Shown: positions 44,035-55,549, counted from the first letter of the stretch. The stretch is 64,000 nt of DNA from Euborellia annulipes (GCA_023213315.1 JAKCPI010016482.1:16466-80465); one strand, 5' to 3'. The notes: generated by a model from the letters alone, not told the origin. Translations and numbers: made by a program.

Positions 44035-44305
44035 TTCGCTTTAACGATTTTGATCAAATTTCATAAATAAATTATTTTTAGATGTCTTTAAAATATATAT
44101 TCTCATTTTGCAGTCAAAATTGTTTGAAGAACACTTTACTCTTCTACTTCATAGGAAAGAGAAGATATAAATATATTTTCTATAGTTATAAATTTTACAT
44201 GCATACTGCTAGAAACTAAATATATGTCGTCATAAAAAATTTGGTGTGACAAGCACAGAACACAACTTTCAATTACCAAAGGTGCGACCACTCACACCAG
44301 ATTTT
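44035..44305 (-). repeat. DH repeat, 5' half only
   Basis: Reverse body from TTAACGATTTTGATCAAATT to the hairpin at 44235-44305 (TTTGGTGTGACAAGCACAGA...CACACCAGA), in which part of the inner stem is deleted. Confidence 0.6.
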
Positions 44306-44647
44306 TATTTTAGGATGTTTAATTTAAAAGAATATCTTTTTTAATTGTTTATAAGATTTTTTTTTTATATTACAAAATTAAATTAAAAGGTATAATTTTA
44401 TAATTAAAGTATCCAGACTAAATCTCAGCATAATTAAAGTGAACATATTTTGACTAGAAACAAGACTTGCTCAATGTCTTTTTTTTTATTATTTTAATTT
44501 TTTGCAACTATTACTAATTATTTCAATTACTTAAAAAGAAGTTAGAACGAAAAAATTAGAAATAATAATGAAGTTATTTTTCGTCTGTAAATCATGAAAT
44601 AATGAAACTATAACTTTTACAAATAAAAAAAAAAATATTTATATTAA

Positions 44648-44797
44648 AACCTTTGGTGTAGTGGTAAGCATGTTCACCATTTGTACCAAGGGTAGCGGGT
44701 TCGCATCACAAAAAATTATTTAAATTGCATTGGCTAGCAATCAATTAAATTAAATAGGGACGGGGTGGCCATAGGTGCCGAAAAAGAGAATAAAAAA
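44648..44797 (+). mobile_element. tSINE-2 copy
   Basis: Head CCTTTGGTGTAGTGGTAAGC and GTAGCGGGTTCGCATC, body TGCATTGGCTAGCAATCAAT, tail GGTGGCCATAGGTGCCGAAA and AATAAAAAAAAA. The flanks ATTTATATTAAAACC and ATTTATAAACC are partly alike. Confidence 0.65.
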
Positions 44798-44911
44798 AAA
44801 TTTATAAACCGATACAATTATGAAAAATCAGGTGGTACTGGTCACACAGCACACAACCTTCCCTTACCTTTGATAATTGAAAGTTGTGTTCTGTACTTGT
44901 CACACCAGATG

Positions 44912-45142
44912 TTTTTTTTTTTTTATTATTATTAAAAAAACACTCACACTTTTTTCTCATTCACACTCACACACACATCCAGGCAGTCTTTTCGGCAACT
45001 CAGGCCATATCAGACTTTAAGACGTATTAATAATATAAATATATATGTAATTTATTTGGGGTCCAGGCATTTTTATTTAAACCATTTGGTATCCAATTGG
45101 ATAGAAGGCCAGCACGCTATTCACTACACCAAGCACGAGAGC
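44912..45142 (-). mobile_element. tSINE-1 copy, 8-bp duplication CACCAGAT
   Basis: Poly(T) on the plus strand at 44912, tail ACTCACACTTTTTTCTCATT, AGTCTTTTCGGCAACTCAGG, GGGGTCCAGGCATTTT, and the head AGCACGAGAGC. CACCAGAT at 44904-44911 and 45143-45150. The B box is lost. Confidence 0.7.
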
Positions 45143-45195
45143 CACCAGATCTTTTGTGACGACATGTATATAGTTTCCGACAGTACATTATGTAA

Positions 45196-45485
45196 AATAT
45201 ATTTTGTTGATTGATTGATTGATTTGATATGGGGTTTCTTTACATTGCTTTACACTATATATATGTAGATCTATTGTGCTCTGGAATCACTCTCGGGCCA
45301 CTAGGAGAGGATCAATTCTGAAATGGTTCATGTCCATTTCTCAGGCTCTAGGTGGCTGTAACTTGAGTAACTTGAGGGGATAATATTCCTTTTGCTCCAG
45401 TAGAGACGCTAGACTTGTGCGGCAAGCCGAGTTCGAACTTGAGTCTAATTTTAGTAAAATTACTAAGTCCCAGCTTATCCAATAA
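45196..45485. repeat. unidentified insertion in the DH repeat
   Basis: TTGATTGATTGATTTGATAT, then TCGGGCCACTAGGAGAGG and GCGGCAAGCCGAGTTCGAAC. It breaks the DH body and is richer in GC than its surroundings. GAGTTCGAACTTGAG resembles a B box, so a SINE is possible, but no A box is clear. Confidence 0.35.
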
Positions 45486-45739
45486 TTTAATTTATATTAA
45501 AAATAAAACTACATCCGTAAAGTACTAGTATTCTTTGGTCGATTTTCTTCAAAGCTTCGTGTGTTAAATATCAAATTTCAAGTTTCTCATTGTTCTTGAG
45601 ATACTTTGTTTAAAGGACAGATCATTTTTTTGGACCCAGAGGACCCCAAAACGTGTATATCAATCAATTTTTGACATGAATGCAATACTTTCTATAATAA
45701 ATATATAACATATATAGATAAGAGAAAGTAAAAACAATT

Positions 45740-46335
45740 GAAGTTGATTTAAATGTTCGCAAGCTAAATGAAAGACAAATAGAACGTCATGATTAATGTA
45801 AAGATTATTTTACTTAAATGGCGGAGAATTGCAATTCATGAATCTGTCCTGGCTTATTTGACGTCAGCAGGAGCAGCCTGGAGCACAAGGGTTCGGTTTA
45901 CTTAATGGTTTAGTTATCTAGTCCCAGGAGCATATTGGATTAAGGTGAGCTAGAGAGTCATATCAAATGATCTGAGGTCGCCCTTTAGCTGGGGCTCCAA
46001 TTTCTCAATATGAGGTGTGGGCGGGGTTGGGGGGGGGGGGGGGTGAATTGACATTGCTTAAGTGGATTGCTTTTTTTTTCCCAATTTGTCTCTCTATTCA
46101 TCCATAACAAAAGAAATATTAATTCTTTTTTTTTTTTTTTAAATATGTTAACTTAAAATTTCTCTTTCGAGTTTTTAATTAATCTTTGTTTTACATTGAC
46201 TGTTGGAGAGGATTTGAATTTATATTTTTATAATTTAAATAATCGATACTTTTGTATATATATTTTTTTTTTTTTGTATTATTTCTTGTTCCAATTTCAG
46301 GACAATGAATTATTTTTGTTTCATTTTACATATAC
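45740..46335. other. low-copy stretch with one CRE octamer
   Basis: TGACGTCA at 45859-45866. A 14-base G run lies near 46030. Nothing else recognised. Confidence 0.35.
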
Positions 46336-46338
46336 TAA

Positions 46339-46468
46339 GGTTGTGTTTATATGTGGGGTTTCACTGGGTTATGTGAGTAAAAACAAAGAATATATATTAT
46401 ACTCGATATATTTCGGGATATTATCCCATCTTCAAGAGTTACAAACGACCCCACATATAAACACAACC
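46339..46468 (-). repeat. 130-bp inverted-end module with hammerhead-like core
   Basis: GGTTGTGTTTATATGTGGGG (46339-46358) and its exact complement (46449-46468) bound a core that reads on the minus strand TTGAAGA-T-GGGAT-AAT-ATCCC-GAAATATATCGAGT. The core and the CACATANAAACACAACC tail match the module at 12839-12945. Confidence 0.6.
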
Positions 46469-46659
46469 TCAGTTTAAAATGTTTCACCTAAAACCTACAC
46501 CGCAATCTCTAAACTTAATTACATATACTAATATAAATGTGTGTTGTACTCAATGGACACTTTTTAATTTTTGTATTTTCTTCCGAACAAAATATTGCTC
46601 CATACTGGCATAAATAAAGCTTTCAATAAAGCTTTAAAACTTTCAATTTCTGAAGTTAA

Positions 46660-46766
46660 GTGTTACGGATAAAATAAAAAAAAATTAAAATCTGTCTGAG
46701 TGCAACACAATTTAACGCTTTCGCCTGAGATTATAACAACCTGTGCGGTCAGAGCAGATTTTTTTG
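46660..46766 (+). repeat. degenerate DH hairpin
   Basis: AAATCTGTCTGAGTGCAACA and TGTGCGGTCAGAGCAGATTT are outer arms of a diverged hairpin. It is followed by GTCTC, where the next element inserted. Confidence 0.45.
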
Positions 46767-46774
46767 TCTCAAAA

Positions 46775-47034
46775 TAGGGGCGTATATAAGGGGGGGGGGG
46801 GCAGAGGGGGTCCCCCCCTCCGAAATTTTCCAAACACATACATATATAGGGATATACAGACATCAGTGCAACAAATTTTTCCACAGGATGGAAAACTTTG
46901 GTTCCACAAAAGAAAAAATGTTCCGCAAAAAATTTCGTGTGGAAAAAAAATTTAGTTTCTTAAAAAAAAAATTTCCGCAGAAAAATTTTTTAGTTTAGCC
47001 CCCCCCCCCCTAAAAATTTCTATATACGCCCCTG
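46775..47034. mobile_element. hAT-type MITE, 8-bp duplication with two transitions
   Basis: TAGGGGCGTATATAAGGGGG at the left and CTATATACGCCCCTG at the right. The flanks are TCTCAAAA and TCTCGAGA. Comparison with intact DH copies (GTGTCGAGATATATTTAGT) shows that the right flank is the original sequence. The interior has repeated TTCCGCA and GGTTCCACAAAAG motifs. Confidence 0.7.
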
Positions 47035-47109
47035 TCTCGAGATATATACAGTATTTCGTTAGTTATTATAATTAAATAAGCGAGTTGATATTTTTTTAAT
47101 AATTAAATG

Positions 47110-48170
47110 AAAAAAATGTTTTAGCGATCATACCTCGGATTAATCAAATACCGTTTCAACATTTCGGTTCTCTGCCAGAGCCGGTTGGCACTAGACAGGA
47201 AGTTGAAGTTGAAACATTAGCATGATTCTACATAATAATAAAATAAAATTGACAGATTTTTTTTCACAATTAAACAACTATCATTTGTTGATTTTTTTCC
47301 CTGAGTGTATTTACCAGAGACACCTACTCTCTAGAGCTAATTTTTTCTCTGATTTTCATTTTTATTAAATAAAAAAAAAATACAGTAATAATTTACACAC
47401 AAAAATCTACAAAAGAATAAAAAAAAAAAAATGCTTTGCCATCATTTTTCTCTCTCTTTTTCTATTTAAGAAACTTATTAAATTAATATTAGCGTTTTAT
47501 GGAGAGAATAACTTTTAAAGGGACAATAGTGAACGAATAATAATTTGAATATTGCAATGAAAACTCAGCTTATCTCTAAAAGCGAGCAATGGAAATGAAA
47601 GAACAGCGAGAAGAGAAAGAGGTGGGGGGAGGGGGGGGACACGGCCCTTTCGCTCTCAAACCACCTCCAAAAGAGGTTTATTATCGTGACTGAAACGGCA
47701 TCCAAAAGGATCAACAGAGCCATTTGAATTAACATAATAGCTGTCAGACAATTAAAATTATTGATCAACTAAAAAAAAAAGAAGCACTCTACAAAAACCT
47801 CTTTTAAAACTTAACAAATTATTTTGATATAATTAAACGAAATTAAACTTGACCTATGTTTATAGAGACCTATAAAGCGCTTCAAAAAAAGGCTGACTCC
47901 TCAAGAGAGAGGGTGACTAAATTCCCTCTATAAAAGAAAGTAGAAAGAGCGAAAAAAAACGAGGAAAAAGAAACGAAATGAAAATAAATGAAACTGGAAT
48001 GCTTGAATTTTATTCGACTCTTTAGTATCCCTTTAGGAAGAAAATTAAATATAGATATCTTCCCAAGTGGCTTAAAAAAACCAATGCTGCTAGAAATTAT
48101 AGTACGAGAATTATTTTGTAATTTTATAATACGAAAATTTCTAATTTCGTTTTTTTTTAATTACATATGC
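47110..48170. other. AT-rich low-copy stretch, no gene recognised
   Basis: A weak CCGAAATGTTG module lies on the minus strand near 47160. A 67-codon minus-strand frame at 47565-47768 has a hydrophobic start but no family match. Confidence 0.4.
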
Positions 48171-48177
48171 TTAGGGG

Positions 48178-48350
48178 CCGTCTATTTATTACGTAACACG
48201 TTAGGGGGGAGGGAGTGGTCTGGACAAAACTAATTGTGACATGGGCGACCGGGTGTGACGAGGTTTCTCTAAGTGTGACATAACAATTCAAAATTGAATT
48301 TATCTACAACTTTCTTCGCCTTAATCCCGCCGTGCGGGGTCGGCGGAATG
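48178..48350. repeat. TTACGTAAC MITE end and GCCGACCCCGCAC motif
   Basis: GGGGCCGTCTATTTATTACG then a G run, a common invertebrate MITE start, and AATCCCGCCGTGCGGGGTCG in reverse orientation to 26166. Confidence 0.45.
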
Positions 48351-48539
48351 GTTTTTTTTTTTGTGACCGGAAGAAATAGAACAGGCCGGCCCGTCACACG
48401 GTCTGACGTCTGTTAAAAATATAGAAGTAAGGAACAGACATGTAAAGACCAGAAGGACTGCCAGTCCCAGCTCGGGTAGCTCGTGGTCGCCATCCACGTG
48501 CCCACAAGATGTGGGCCCCTGAGCATTCAAAGTTGAATT

Positions 48540-48797
48540 TATAAACAAATTTGGTTCTCTTTCCTTCGGTAATCGAAAGTTGTGTTCTGTGTTTGTCATA
48601 CCAGATTTTTTGTGTCAACATATATTTAGTTTCCCCAAGGTACATCTGAATTAAAGATATAAAATTTATAAACCTGGGAAAATATTTCTTTAGAGCATCT
48701 AAAAAATAATTGATTTATGAATTTTAATCAAAATCGTTGGAGCGGATTTTGAGAAAATCGACAAAAACTGAAAAAGTACATCAGTAAAGTACTAGAA
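48540..48797 (+). repeat. truncated DH repeat
   Basis: Starts inside the hairpin at TTCCTTCGGTAATCGAAAGT and continues through GTGTCAACATATATTTAGTT to AAAAAGTACATCAGTAAAGT, where the next element interrupts it. Confidence 0.6.
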
Positions 48798-48823
48798 GAA
48801 GGTTTCTTTATTACCCAGTCTAT

Positions 48824-49181
48824 AGCGCCCCATACACGCCGTATTTTAGTACACGAGCCCGGCTCGGTTCGGAATTCAAACTAGCCAAATCCGCATATGT
48901 GTGGGCTCTCGCGAGCCGAGCCTATAGGTCTGGGCCTTCTGTCTTGCTCGGCTCGGCTCGGGAGCAGATCGGCACGTGTGTGGGCTCTCACGGATCGGGC
49001 TCATGCCTCAAATAGAGTAATTAATGACTGTTCGGCTCGGCTCGTGAGAACCCACATGAGCATTTGGCTCGTTTGTAGCCGAGCCGAGCCTGGCTCGAAC
49101 ACGTGTGTGGTGAAAAATCGCTGGATCCGACTCGCGAGCGAGCCTGGCTCGCGTACCAAAGCACGGCGTGTATGGGGCGCT
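48824..49181. mobile_element. GGCTCG-rich palindromic MITE
   Basis: Perfect 19-bp inverted ends AGCGCCCCATACACGCCGT. Inside, CGAGCCGAGCC and GGCTCGGCTCG units pair across the element, giving a long imperfect hairpin and an unusually high CpG content. The flanks show no clear duplication. The 95-codon frame across it is only the repeat read in frame. Confidence 0.8.
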
Positions 49182-49184
49182 TAA

Positions 49185-50265
49185 CTCCGAGGAACAAACA
49201 GCCCCTCTAATGCTAGTTAAAATCTATCATAATTTCAATTTAATAATAAAATAAATCATCTAATCGTTATTAAAAATTATCATCCTATTAAAATCGCATG
49301 ATAAATCATAATTTGGTATTCTAAATGAAACGTTAACTAATATTTCCAGCTTTTTATATTTGTAAAATGGAATAATAATCCTTTAAAATTAGAATTTTAA
49401 AATTATAACATAAATATATTGGACGCATTTTGCGAGAAAATAGCCATTTATATACACTATTATTTTAAATAGCTTCTATTAATCAATGTATAAAAAATGT
49501 TTATGAGCGCCTCTTATTATTTATTGAATAATTTTATTAAAAAATATGATAATACTCTTGAATATAAAAGTCTATAAAAACAAGTAATTGAAAAATAGAA
49601 GGAGAAAGGGTTGATATTTTATTTCGTTTGTTTAAAAAATCTAATAATTTAGACGGCATCTCAACTTTATTTTCTGATAAATAAACAGAAATTAAATTAG
49701 TAAAGTAAAACACCGTTTAACTCAGTGTAAAATGTCTAGAATTTATAAACGAAAAACCAATTCGTTTAGGAAACGGTCATTTGGGTTGCCTACCTCCCAG
49801 CAAAACGAACGAATGTATTTTTTTTTCCCTTTCGGTGTTACTCCGAGGAACATTTACAATGATAATTCTTTAACCCTGTGTGTAATAATTCCAAGGACTC
49901 TTGGAAATGTCTAATAAATTAAATTTTTAAATAAAAAAAAATATTTCCAAAGCGAGAACTAAAATTCCTATTGCGTTATTTTCTTTTGATGAAAAAGGTC
50001 AAATATTCAAGCATATCATTTTTTTTTTTAACTTGACCTAAAGGGAAATTTATGATAAAAGATAAACCGAAAATAGCGCACATCAAGCCATTTTTTTTTT
50101 TTTTTATTGTCATAATTTTATTTGCTGGAATCGATGATTTTATAATGTCGCTTTAGAAAAAAATTCGTTTTTTGAAATTTTATAAAAAAGCTCTATGTCA
50201 AAGAACTAAAAAAAAAGAGAAAGACTTTTCAATTCTAATGTCAGAAATTCAAATATCACTTTTAT
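49185..50265. other. AT-rich stretch, nothing recognised
   Basis: No shared blocks or supported exon. Confidence 0.4.
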
Positions 50266-50302
50266 TTTTTACTTTCTCTTACCTCTATATGATAATATAT
50301 AT

Positions 50303-50691
50303 ATTAGGGTCCGACCGAAACAAGATTTTCAGCCGAAACCGAATATTCGGCCTCAACCTTAGTTTCGGCCGAAACCGTAACCGAAACCGAAACTTGTATT
50401 TCCTATAAAATTTTTTTCATTTTACCTTTTTTTTTTTGAATTTTTTTTTCCCTCCCGTGAAAATCATTTTACCTTTTTTTTAGGGAGACTAAATTTTTTT
50501 CTCCTTCAAGTGCAAATTATTTGACCTTGTTTTTTTTTTTTTGCATGCGAGTCTCATCCCATTTTTTTCAGACTCTGGTTTCGGCCGGCCGAAAGGTTCG
50601 GCCACTTTTTGGCCGAAACCGAAACTACGGCCGAAACCATGATTTTTGGCCGAAACCGTAACCGAAACCGAATATTCGGTCGGTTCCTAAT
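50303..50691. mobile_element. CCGAAAC palindromic MITE, second copy
   Basis: Same ends as at 37201. Flanked by ATAT on both sides within a DH 3' hairpin (TACTTTCTCTTACCTCTATA before, TATATAGAAAGTATTGGG after), which gives the insertion site directly. Confidence 0.75.
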
Positions 50692-50754
50692 ATATTAATA
50701 TATAGAAAGTATTGGGTTCAAAATAAATAAAGATGGCGAAAAAAGCTTAAAAAC

Positions 50755-51402
50755 AAAATCTGGTATGACTGGCGCACAGCACACAACTTTCTCTTACCTT
50801 CGGTAATCGATAGTTGTGCACTGTGCTTGTCACACCAGATTTTTGTGTCGACATATATTTAGTTCCCGACAGTACGGAATATTTGAATTCAGATGTAAAA
50901 TGTATAAGTATAGGAAAATATTTATATTTTGTTACCATGGCAACCATTTCTCCTATCTTTCCTATGAAATACAAGAGTAAAGTGGTCTTCATAAGATTTC
51001 AATGGCAAAATGAGAACATACATTTTAAAGAGCATCTAAAAAATAATTGATTTTTGAATTAAAAAAAAAAAAAAATCGTTGGAGCAAATTTTGAAAAAAT
51101 CGAAAAAAACTGACAAAGTGCATTAGTAAAGTACTAGTAGGAAGACTCTTTGGCCGATTTTAATTAAAAGCTTATTTTCACGGTCACGGGAGCTGTTTAA
51201 CTTAAATATAGCATTTCAACCTCATAGCTCAATTCCTTCATGCTTAAAATTGAACACACAGTCACACAGACAGACCATGTCGCGAAAACCACTTTTTTTG
51301 GATTCAGAGGACCTCAAAACGTGTGTATCCATCAAAATCTCGACATCGAATTTTTTACATGAATCCAATACTTTCTCTCTATATACATAGGTAAGAGAAA
51401 GT
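50755..51402 (+). repeat. DH repeat, near-complete
   Basis: 5' hairpin 50755-50845, the TTACCATGGCAACCATTTCT block, a 15-base A run, short CA tract, GATTCAGAGGACCTCAAAAC, and a shortened 3' hairpin (TACTTTCTCTCTATATACAT). Confidence 0.75.
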
Positions 51403-51409
51403 AAAAAAA

Positions 51410-52000
51410 GTATTTAAAATAATGTCAAGCCTTTTCTATTATAGGTATACTAATTATACTACGGGTTATGTTTAAAACGAGATGATTATAAAATTATATT
51501 ATATAGAGATAAAATTTATTAGTGCAATTAAAATTTTAATTTAATTAATTTCCTTTTGAGAGAATATTATTATTATTGTTTTTGTTGTTTGCCCTTTGGG
51601 CTTTTATTTATCATCCCTTTTAGAAGGCAAAAATGCTTGCAGTTTTGATATTTTTTATTTATATATATTTTCTTTTAATTAACGTAACGTAAGGCATTGA
51701 TTCTTAAAGAAACATGACGGGGTTCGCTTAAGGGGGTTTTTATTTCGAAAAGAAGGGGAATTTACGTCTTCGTCATTTATCTTCACTTAGAATATCATCT
51801 CAATTTGCATTTAATACTCCCCACCACTTCTAAAACTCAGATACAACTTATAATTGATATTATAGAAATGAATTATTCAATAATTTAATCAATCCGTAAA
51901 CAGAGAGATCAAACAAACTATTAAGGCTTTTGTTAGACTGATTCAATTACTTGTTAGGGTTAGATTTGAGATGAAGAAATATTAATTTAATTAAAAGAAT
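51410..52000. other. AT-rich stretch, nothing recognised
   Basis: Only low-complexity A/T DNA. Confidence 0.4.
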
Positions 52001-52004
52001 ATTT

Positions 52005-52215
52005 TACTTTCTCTTACCTATATATGTAATATATGGTGAGAAAGTATTGTGATCAAGTAAAAAATGGGTATCAGTAAAATTCTTTGTGAAAATTGTTTGA
52101 AGTACACTTTACTGATGTATTTTTCCCGGGCCCGCCTAGTTACGCCCATGACAGTACATAACTTTCGATTACTGAAGGTAAAAGAAAATTGTGTTGTGCG
52201 TTAAGTTCCACCATA
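52005..52215 (-). repeat. rearranged DH repeat
   Basis: 3' hairpin TACTTTCTCTTACCTATATA, a short body with TCAGTAAAATTCTTTGTGA, then CCCGGGCCCGCCTAGTTACG (foreign) and a partial 5' hairpin (TTACTGAAGGTAAAAGAAAA). Confidence 0.5.
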
Positions 52216-52219
52216 TTTT

Positions 52220-53725
52220 TTTCATGTATTTTGACACACACAGACATTCGATTATTATAGTCTACTTCTTTTTTTGGAACTGATTCGTTTGATGAAAATA
52301 TAAATAGTAAATGGAATTAGATTGTTTAAACGAATTTCCTTGTAAATGCGAGTCCATATTGCTCTCTCATGATTCATCGGTTCAATTATGGATGTGGAAA
52401 TTATGTTAAATCCAAAGATTGGATTGACAATCGATCTGATATGGTTCAATTACCAAATGGACAATTTTCCCTCGTTGCATTTATAATTTCAATAAAATAA
52501 AATAACCAAAATGCACCGAGAGTTAAAAAAAAATGTAGTTTATAAAAATATTTTAAATTAGCCAAATGATGACCTTTCGGAGACAACCGTTTGGATAGGG
52601 AAAACTGAGGACAAGAGTGTGCGATTGCCGACCCCGCACCGCGGGAAAAATATAGGTTAAGAAAGAAGATTAAATTTTATTTTCATAAATTTGTGTTTAA
52701 TGTATCTGGAGACTTTGTAAAAGTAAAGGTCGATCTTGAAATTCCAAAAGTCGTCACTAACAAGTGATGAAATTAATTTATATCACTAGCTGCGCCACAC
52801 ACTTTCCGAGGATATCGCTAGAAAGCCTTAATAATTTTTATCATATAAGAGATTTAATTTTTTTTTTTTATTTCATTCAAATATTTTATTTTATTATAAG
52901 CAATCAATTAGTTTTATTTTTCCACGAGGTTCAATGGTTGATTCAATGGAAAAACTAGTGGCAGCACCCGACTTCGACACTCCTCTAAAGTGCACTGGGT
53001 ATTTAAAAAAAATATTTTTCGGCATCTAAGAGCATTTAGAATCCATCGTTATTTATTCAATCAAATAGGTAGCCATTCTTATTATCTTTTTCGTTCGTTA
53101 ATTTCTTAATATGAATCAATAATAATCTAGTAAAAAAACAAAATAAAATTTGTAACTTCCTAATCGCTTCCAAAAACATTAATTAACCAATTATCATTAA
53201 AATTAAGATTAAGAATTAAATTAATTTTTTTTTTCTTTTAATCTAAACAAGCGAAAAGAAAGTAAGCGATAGAAGTGAGAGGAGGTGGGAAGAAATCCTC
53301 AAATTCTCAAACTATAATTATACAGAGATAAAATTAGCATTTTAATATACATAAAAACGAATTAGTAGAAACCAGCTTTTTGCAATAAACAGACTTAGAA
53401 AATAAACTTTTAATAAAAAAAAAGTAAAAAAAAAAAAAAAAAAATGAAACAGCTTCAAAGAGTAATGAGCTATTTCCGATATGACAAGAAACAAAACTGC
53501 CTCAAAGACCAACTTTTCGAAAGCTCTTTTCCACTTTTGGTCATCAATCGACCAGCAAGTTTTCCTCTGAACAATTAAAGAATAAAAAAATAATAATAAA
53601 TTACATAAAATTGGTTAGATTCTTAAGGGAAAGTTTTAATTAAGAAAAGAAATAACATTTACTAGTCTTTTGATCGTTTCCCAAAAAATAAGTTTGAGAA
53701 ATAGACATATTTTAATAGGCTAGTT
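52220..53725. other. low-copy stretch with short repeat fragments
   Basis: 52628-52668 is the GCCGACCCCGCAC motif. 52785 reads on the minus strand GGAAAGTGTGTGGCGCAGCTAG|T, a possible Helitron 3' end. 53005-53090 is a reversed tSINE-2 tail. The 64-codon minus-strand frame at 52255-52449 is unrecognised. Confidence 0.4.
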
Positions 53726-53730
53726 ATTAT

Positions 53731-54378
53731 AAAAATCTGGTGTGACTGATCTCACAGCACACAACTTTCGGTAATCGAAAGTGGTGTTCTGTGCTTGTCA
53801 CACCAGATTTTTTTGTGTCGAGATATATTGTATTTATAATAGTTTCCTCTGATATATTAGAATTCAAGAGGTAAAATTTATAAACATGGGAATATATTTA
53901 TATTTTGTTACAATGGCACCCACTTCTATCTTTCCTATGAAGTACAAGAGTCTTCAAACAATTTCGAGAGCAAAATGAGAATATACAATTTAAAGAACAT
54001 CTAAAAAATAATTGAATTTTTGAATTTTAATCAAAATCTTTAGTCCGAATTTTGAGAAAAACAAAAAAAAAGTGAAAAAATACATCAGTAAAGTACTAGT
54101 ACTCTTTGGTCGATTTTGTTCAAAATCTTCGGGTCACGTACCAGAGGGACGCATAACTTAAATATAAAATTTCAATCTCCTAGCTCTTTTAGTTCTTGAG
54201 ATAATTTGTTCCCAGACACACGGACACACAAATAGGCCATTTTACGAAAATCACTTTTTTGGATTCAGGGGACCTCAAAACGTGTATATCCATAAAAATC
54301 TCGACATCGAATTTTTGACATGAATCCAATACTTTCTCTCTCTATATATTAACATATATATAGAGGTAAGAGAAAGTA
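53731..54378 (+). repeat. DH repeat, near-complete
   Basis: The hairpin has lost an 11-base stretch including CTCTTAC from its loop side. The rest keeps the standard order: TTACAATGGCACCCACTTCT, AATAATTGAATTTTTGAATT, GTACTAGTACTCTTTGGTCG, GATTCAGGGGACCTCAAAAC, and a long 3' hairpin to AGAGAAAGTA. Confidence 0.75.
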
Positions 54379-54381
54379 AAA

Positions 54382-55375
54382 ATGGATTAGAAAAAGCAAA
54401 AAGGCTTCAAATAATTAAATATCCAAAAGAGTTTTTCAAAACTCATTGATGAATAGACAATTCTTATCACCTCTTAAACACAAACTCAAAGCTGTTATAT
54501 TTCATGTTCCAAGTAGTGTGTTAGACATGTTTAAGAAAAATGAGAAAGTTTTGCAACTATATTATTGTTTTTCAATTAAATTAGGCTTGATAAAGTGTTA
54601 GAATTGTTAAGATAAAAATACTTCCTTCATTTTGCAATGTTCTTTGAATGAAATGAAGTAATTTCGTTATGTTATTAATAATTAACTCTTTGAATTTTTC
54701 AAATATTTATATATCAGCATATATTTAATTTAAAAATAAATTAGAATTGTAAAAATTTCAAGAGTTACTCACCAAATTAAGGATTTCTGGAATTAAAACG
54801 ACGAGCACCTGTTCCACGTGTAAGCTGTGACGGCCTCTCTAGCCTTACTGACTGCCTGGTGAGGTGGTGGTGGCAAGCCAGGTATGAAGTCGTTCTGAAC
54901 CTGTGGTAACAAGTATCAAACCATGTAGAAAAGTATATCTATATATATTCGTATGTGTGAGGCTGACATGTGTGTGTGTGTGAGGGCCAAGAGTTTATTA
55001 TATAATTTCTTATTTGAAGTAATGCTACTATTTAAAAATATTTTCTTCTTAAATAATTCATTATCTGAATGAATCAAAGTAAAAAAAAAAAAATTATTTC
55101 TAATGAATTAAAACACGTGTGGCCAACCCGTTGCACGCTTTGAATGTTTTTCCAGCTCTCGAGATTCATCACAAGAACAAATATCGCATTAGAAAAATAA
55201 GTATTTTTTAATGATTTCATCTTTATTTTTATTTCCCTTATATTTATACATTTTTTACTTTCTCTTATTATATTTCATTTTTAGAGTTACACTTGTATAT
55301 ATTTTTTTTACAATGTGCGTTAGGTATAATTATTATGTTTTCTATGTTTTCAGGTAAGAATAATAGTAAACACAA
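54382..55375. other. AT-rich stretch around a candidate exon
   Basis: Outside 54773-54900 nothing is recognised. Confidence 0.35.
54773..54900 (-). CDS. candidate terminal exon, proline-rich tail
   Basis: On the minus strand TACTTGTTACCACAG precedes GTTCAGAACG, a good acceptor. One frame reads VQNDFIPGLPPPPHQAVSKA, then REAVTAYTWNRCSSF, and stops at 54795-54793. TTTG|GTGAGT at 54773-54767 is a near-consensus donor. The 128-base segment is far richer in GC (about 52 percent) than its surroundings and is not repeated in the window. Either it is the last coding part of a gene with an intron in its 3' untranslated region, or an alternative exon. I do not recognise the protein. Other frames contain stops. 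Confidence 0.35.
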
Positions 55376-55380
55376 TAATA

Positions 55381-55526
55381 GGTCTGTTCGATTATAGTTC
55401 AGTGGGCGCCCGAGGGCGTTCGGCGCATGCGCATTAAGGAAAAGCGTATTGTTTTTCGTTACTGCGCATATCATCTTCCTTACAACGCATGCGCCGGACG
55501 TCCACAATGCTATAATTGAACAGACC
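55381..55526. mobile_element. GGTCTGTTC MITE, 5-bp duplication TAATA
   Basis: Inverted ends GGTCTGTTCGATTATAG and CTATAATTGAACAGACC. TAATA at 55376-55380 and 55527-55531. The interior carries CGGCGCATGCGCATTAAG and its partner CAACGCATGCGCCGGACG, so almost the whole 146 bp can fold. Confidence 0.8.
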
Positions 55527-55549
55527 TAATAATAACTCGGTTGGCGGGC

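Larger units (their letters stand above)
44822..45735 (+). repeat. DH repeat with two insertions
   Basis: Hairpin at 44826-44911, a tSINE-1, then DH body from CTTTTGTGACGACATGTATA, an unrelated insertion near 45196-45485, then the 3' part (AAGTACTAGTATTCTTTGG, GACCCAGAGGACCCCAAAAC) and the 3' hairpin to 45733. Confidence 0.6.

Noticed and set aside
47565..47768. 67-codon minus-strand frame with a hydrophobic N-terminal half
   Set aside because: Could pass for a small secreted or membrane protein, but nothing beyond hydrophobicity supports it.
48897..49184. 95-codon arginine/serine-rich frame
   Set aside because: It is the GGCTCG palindromic MITE read in frame.
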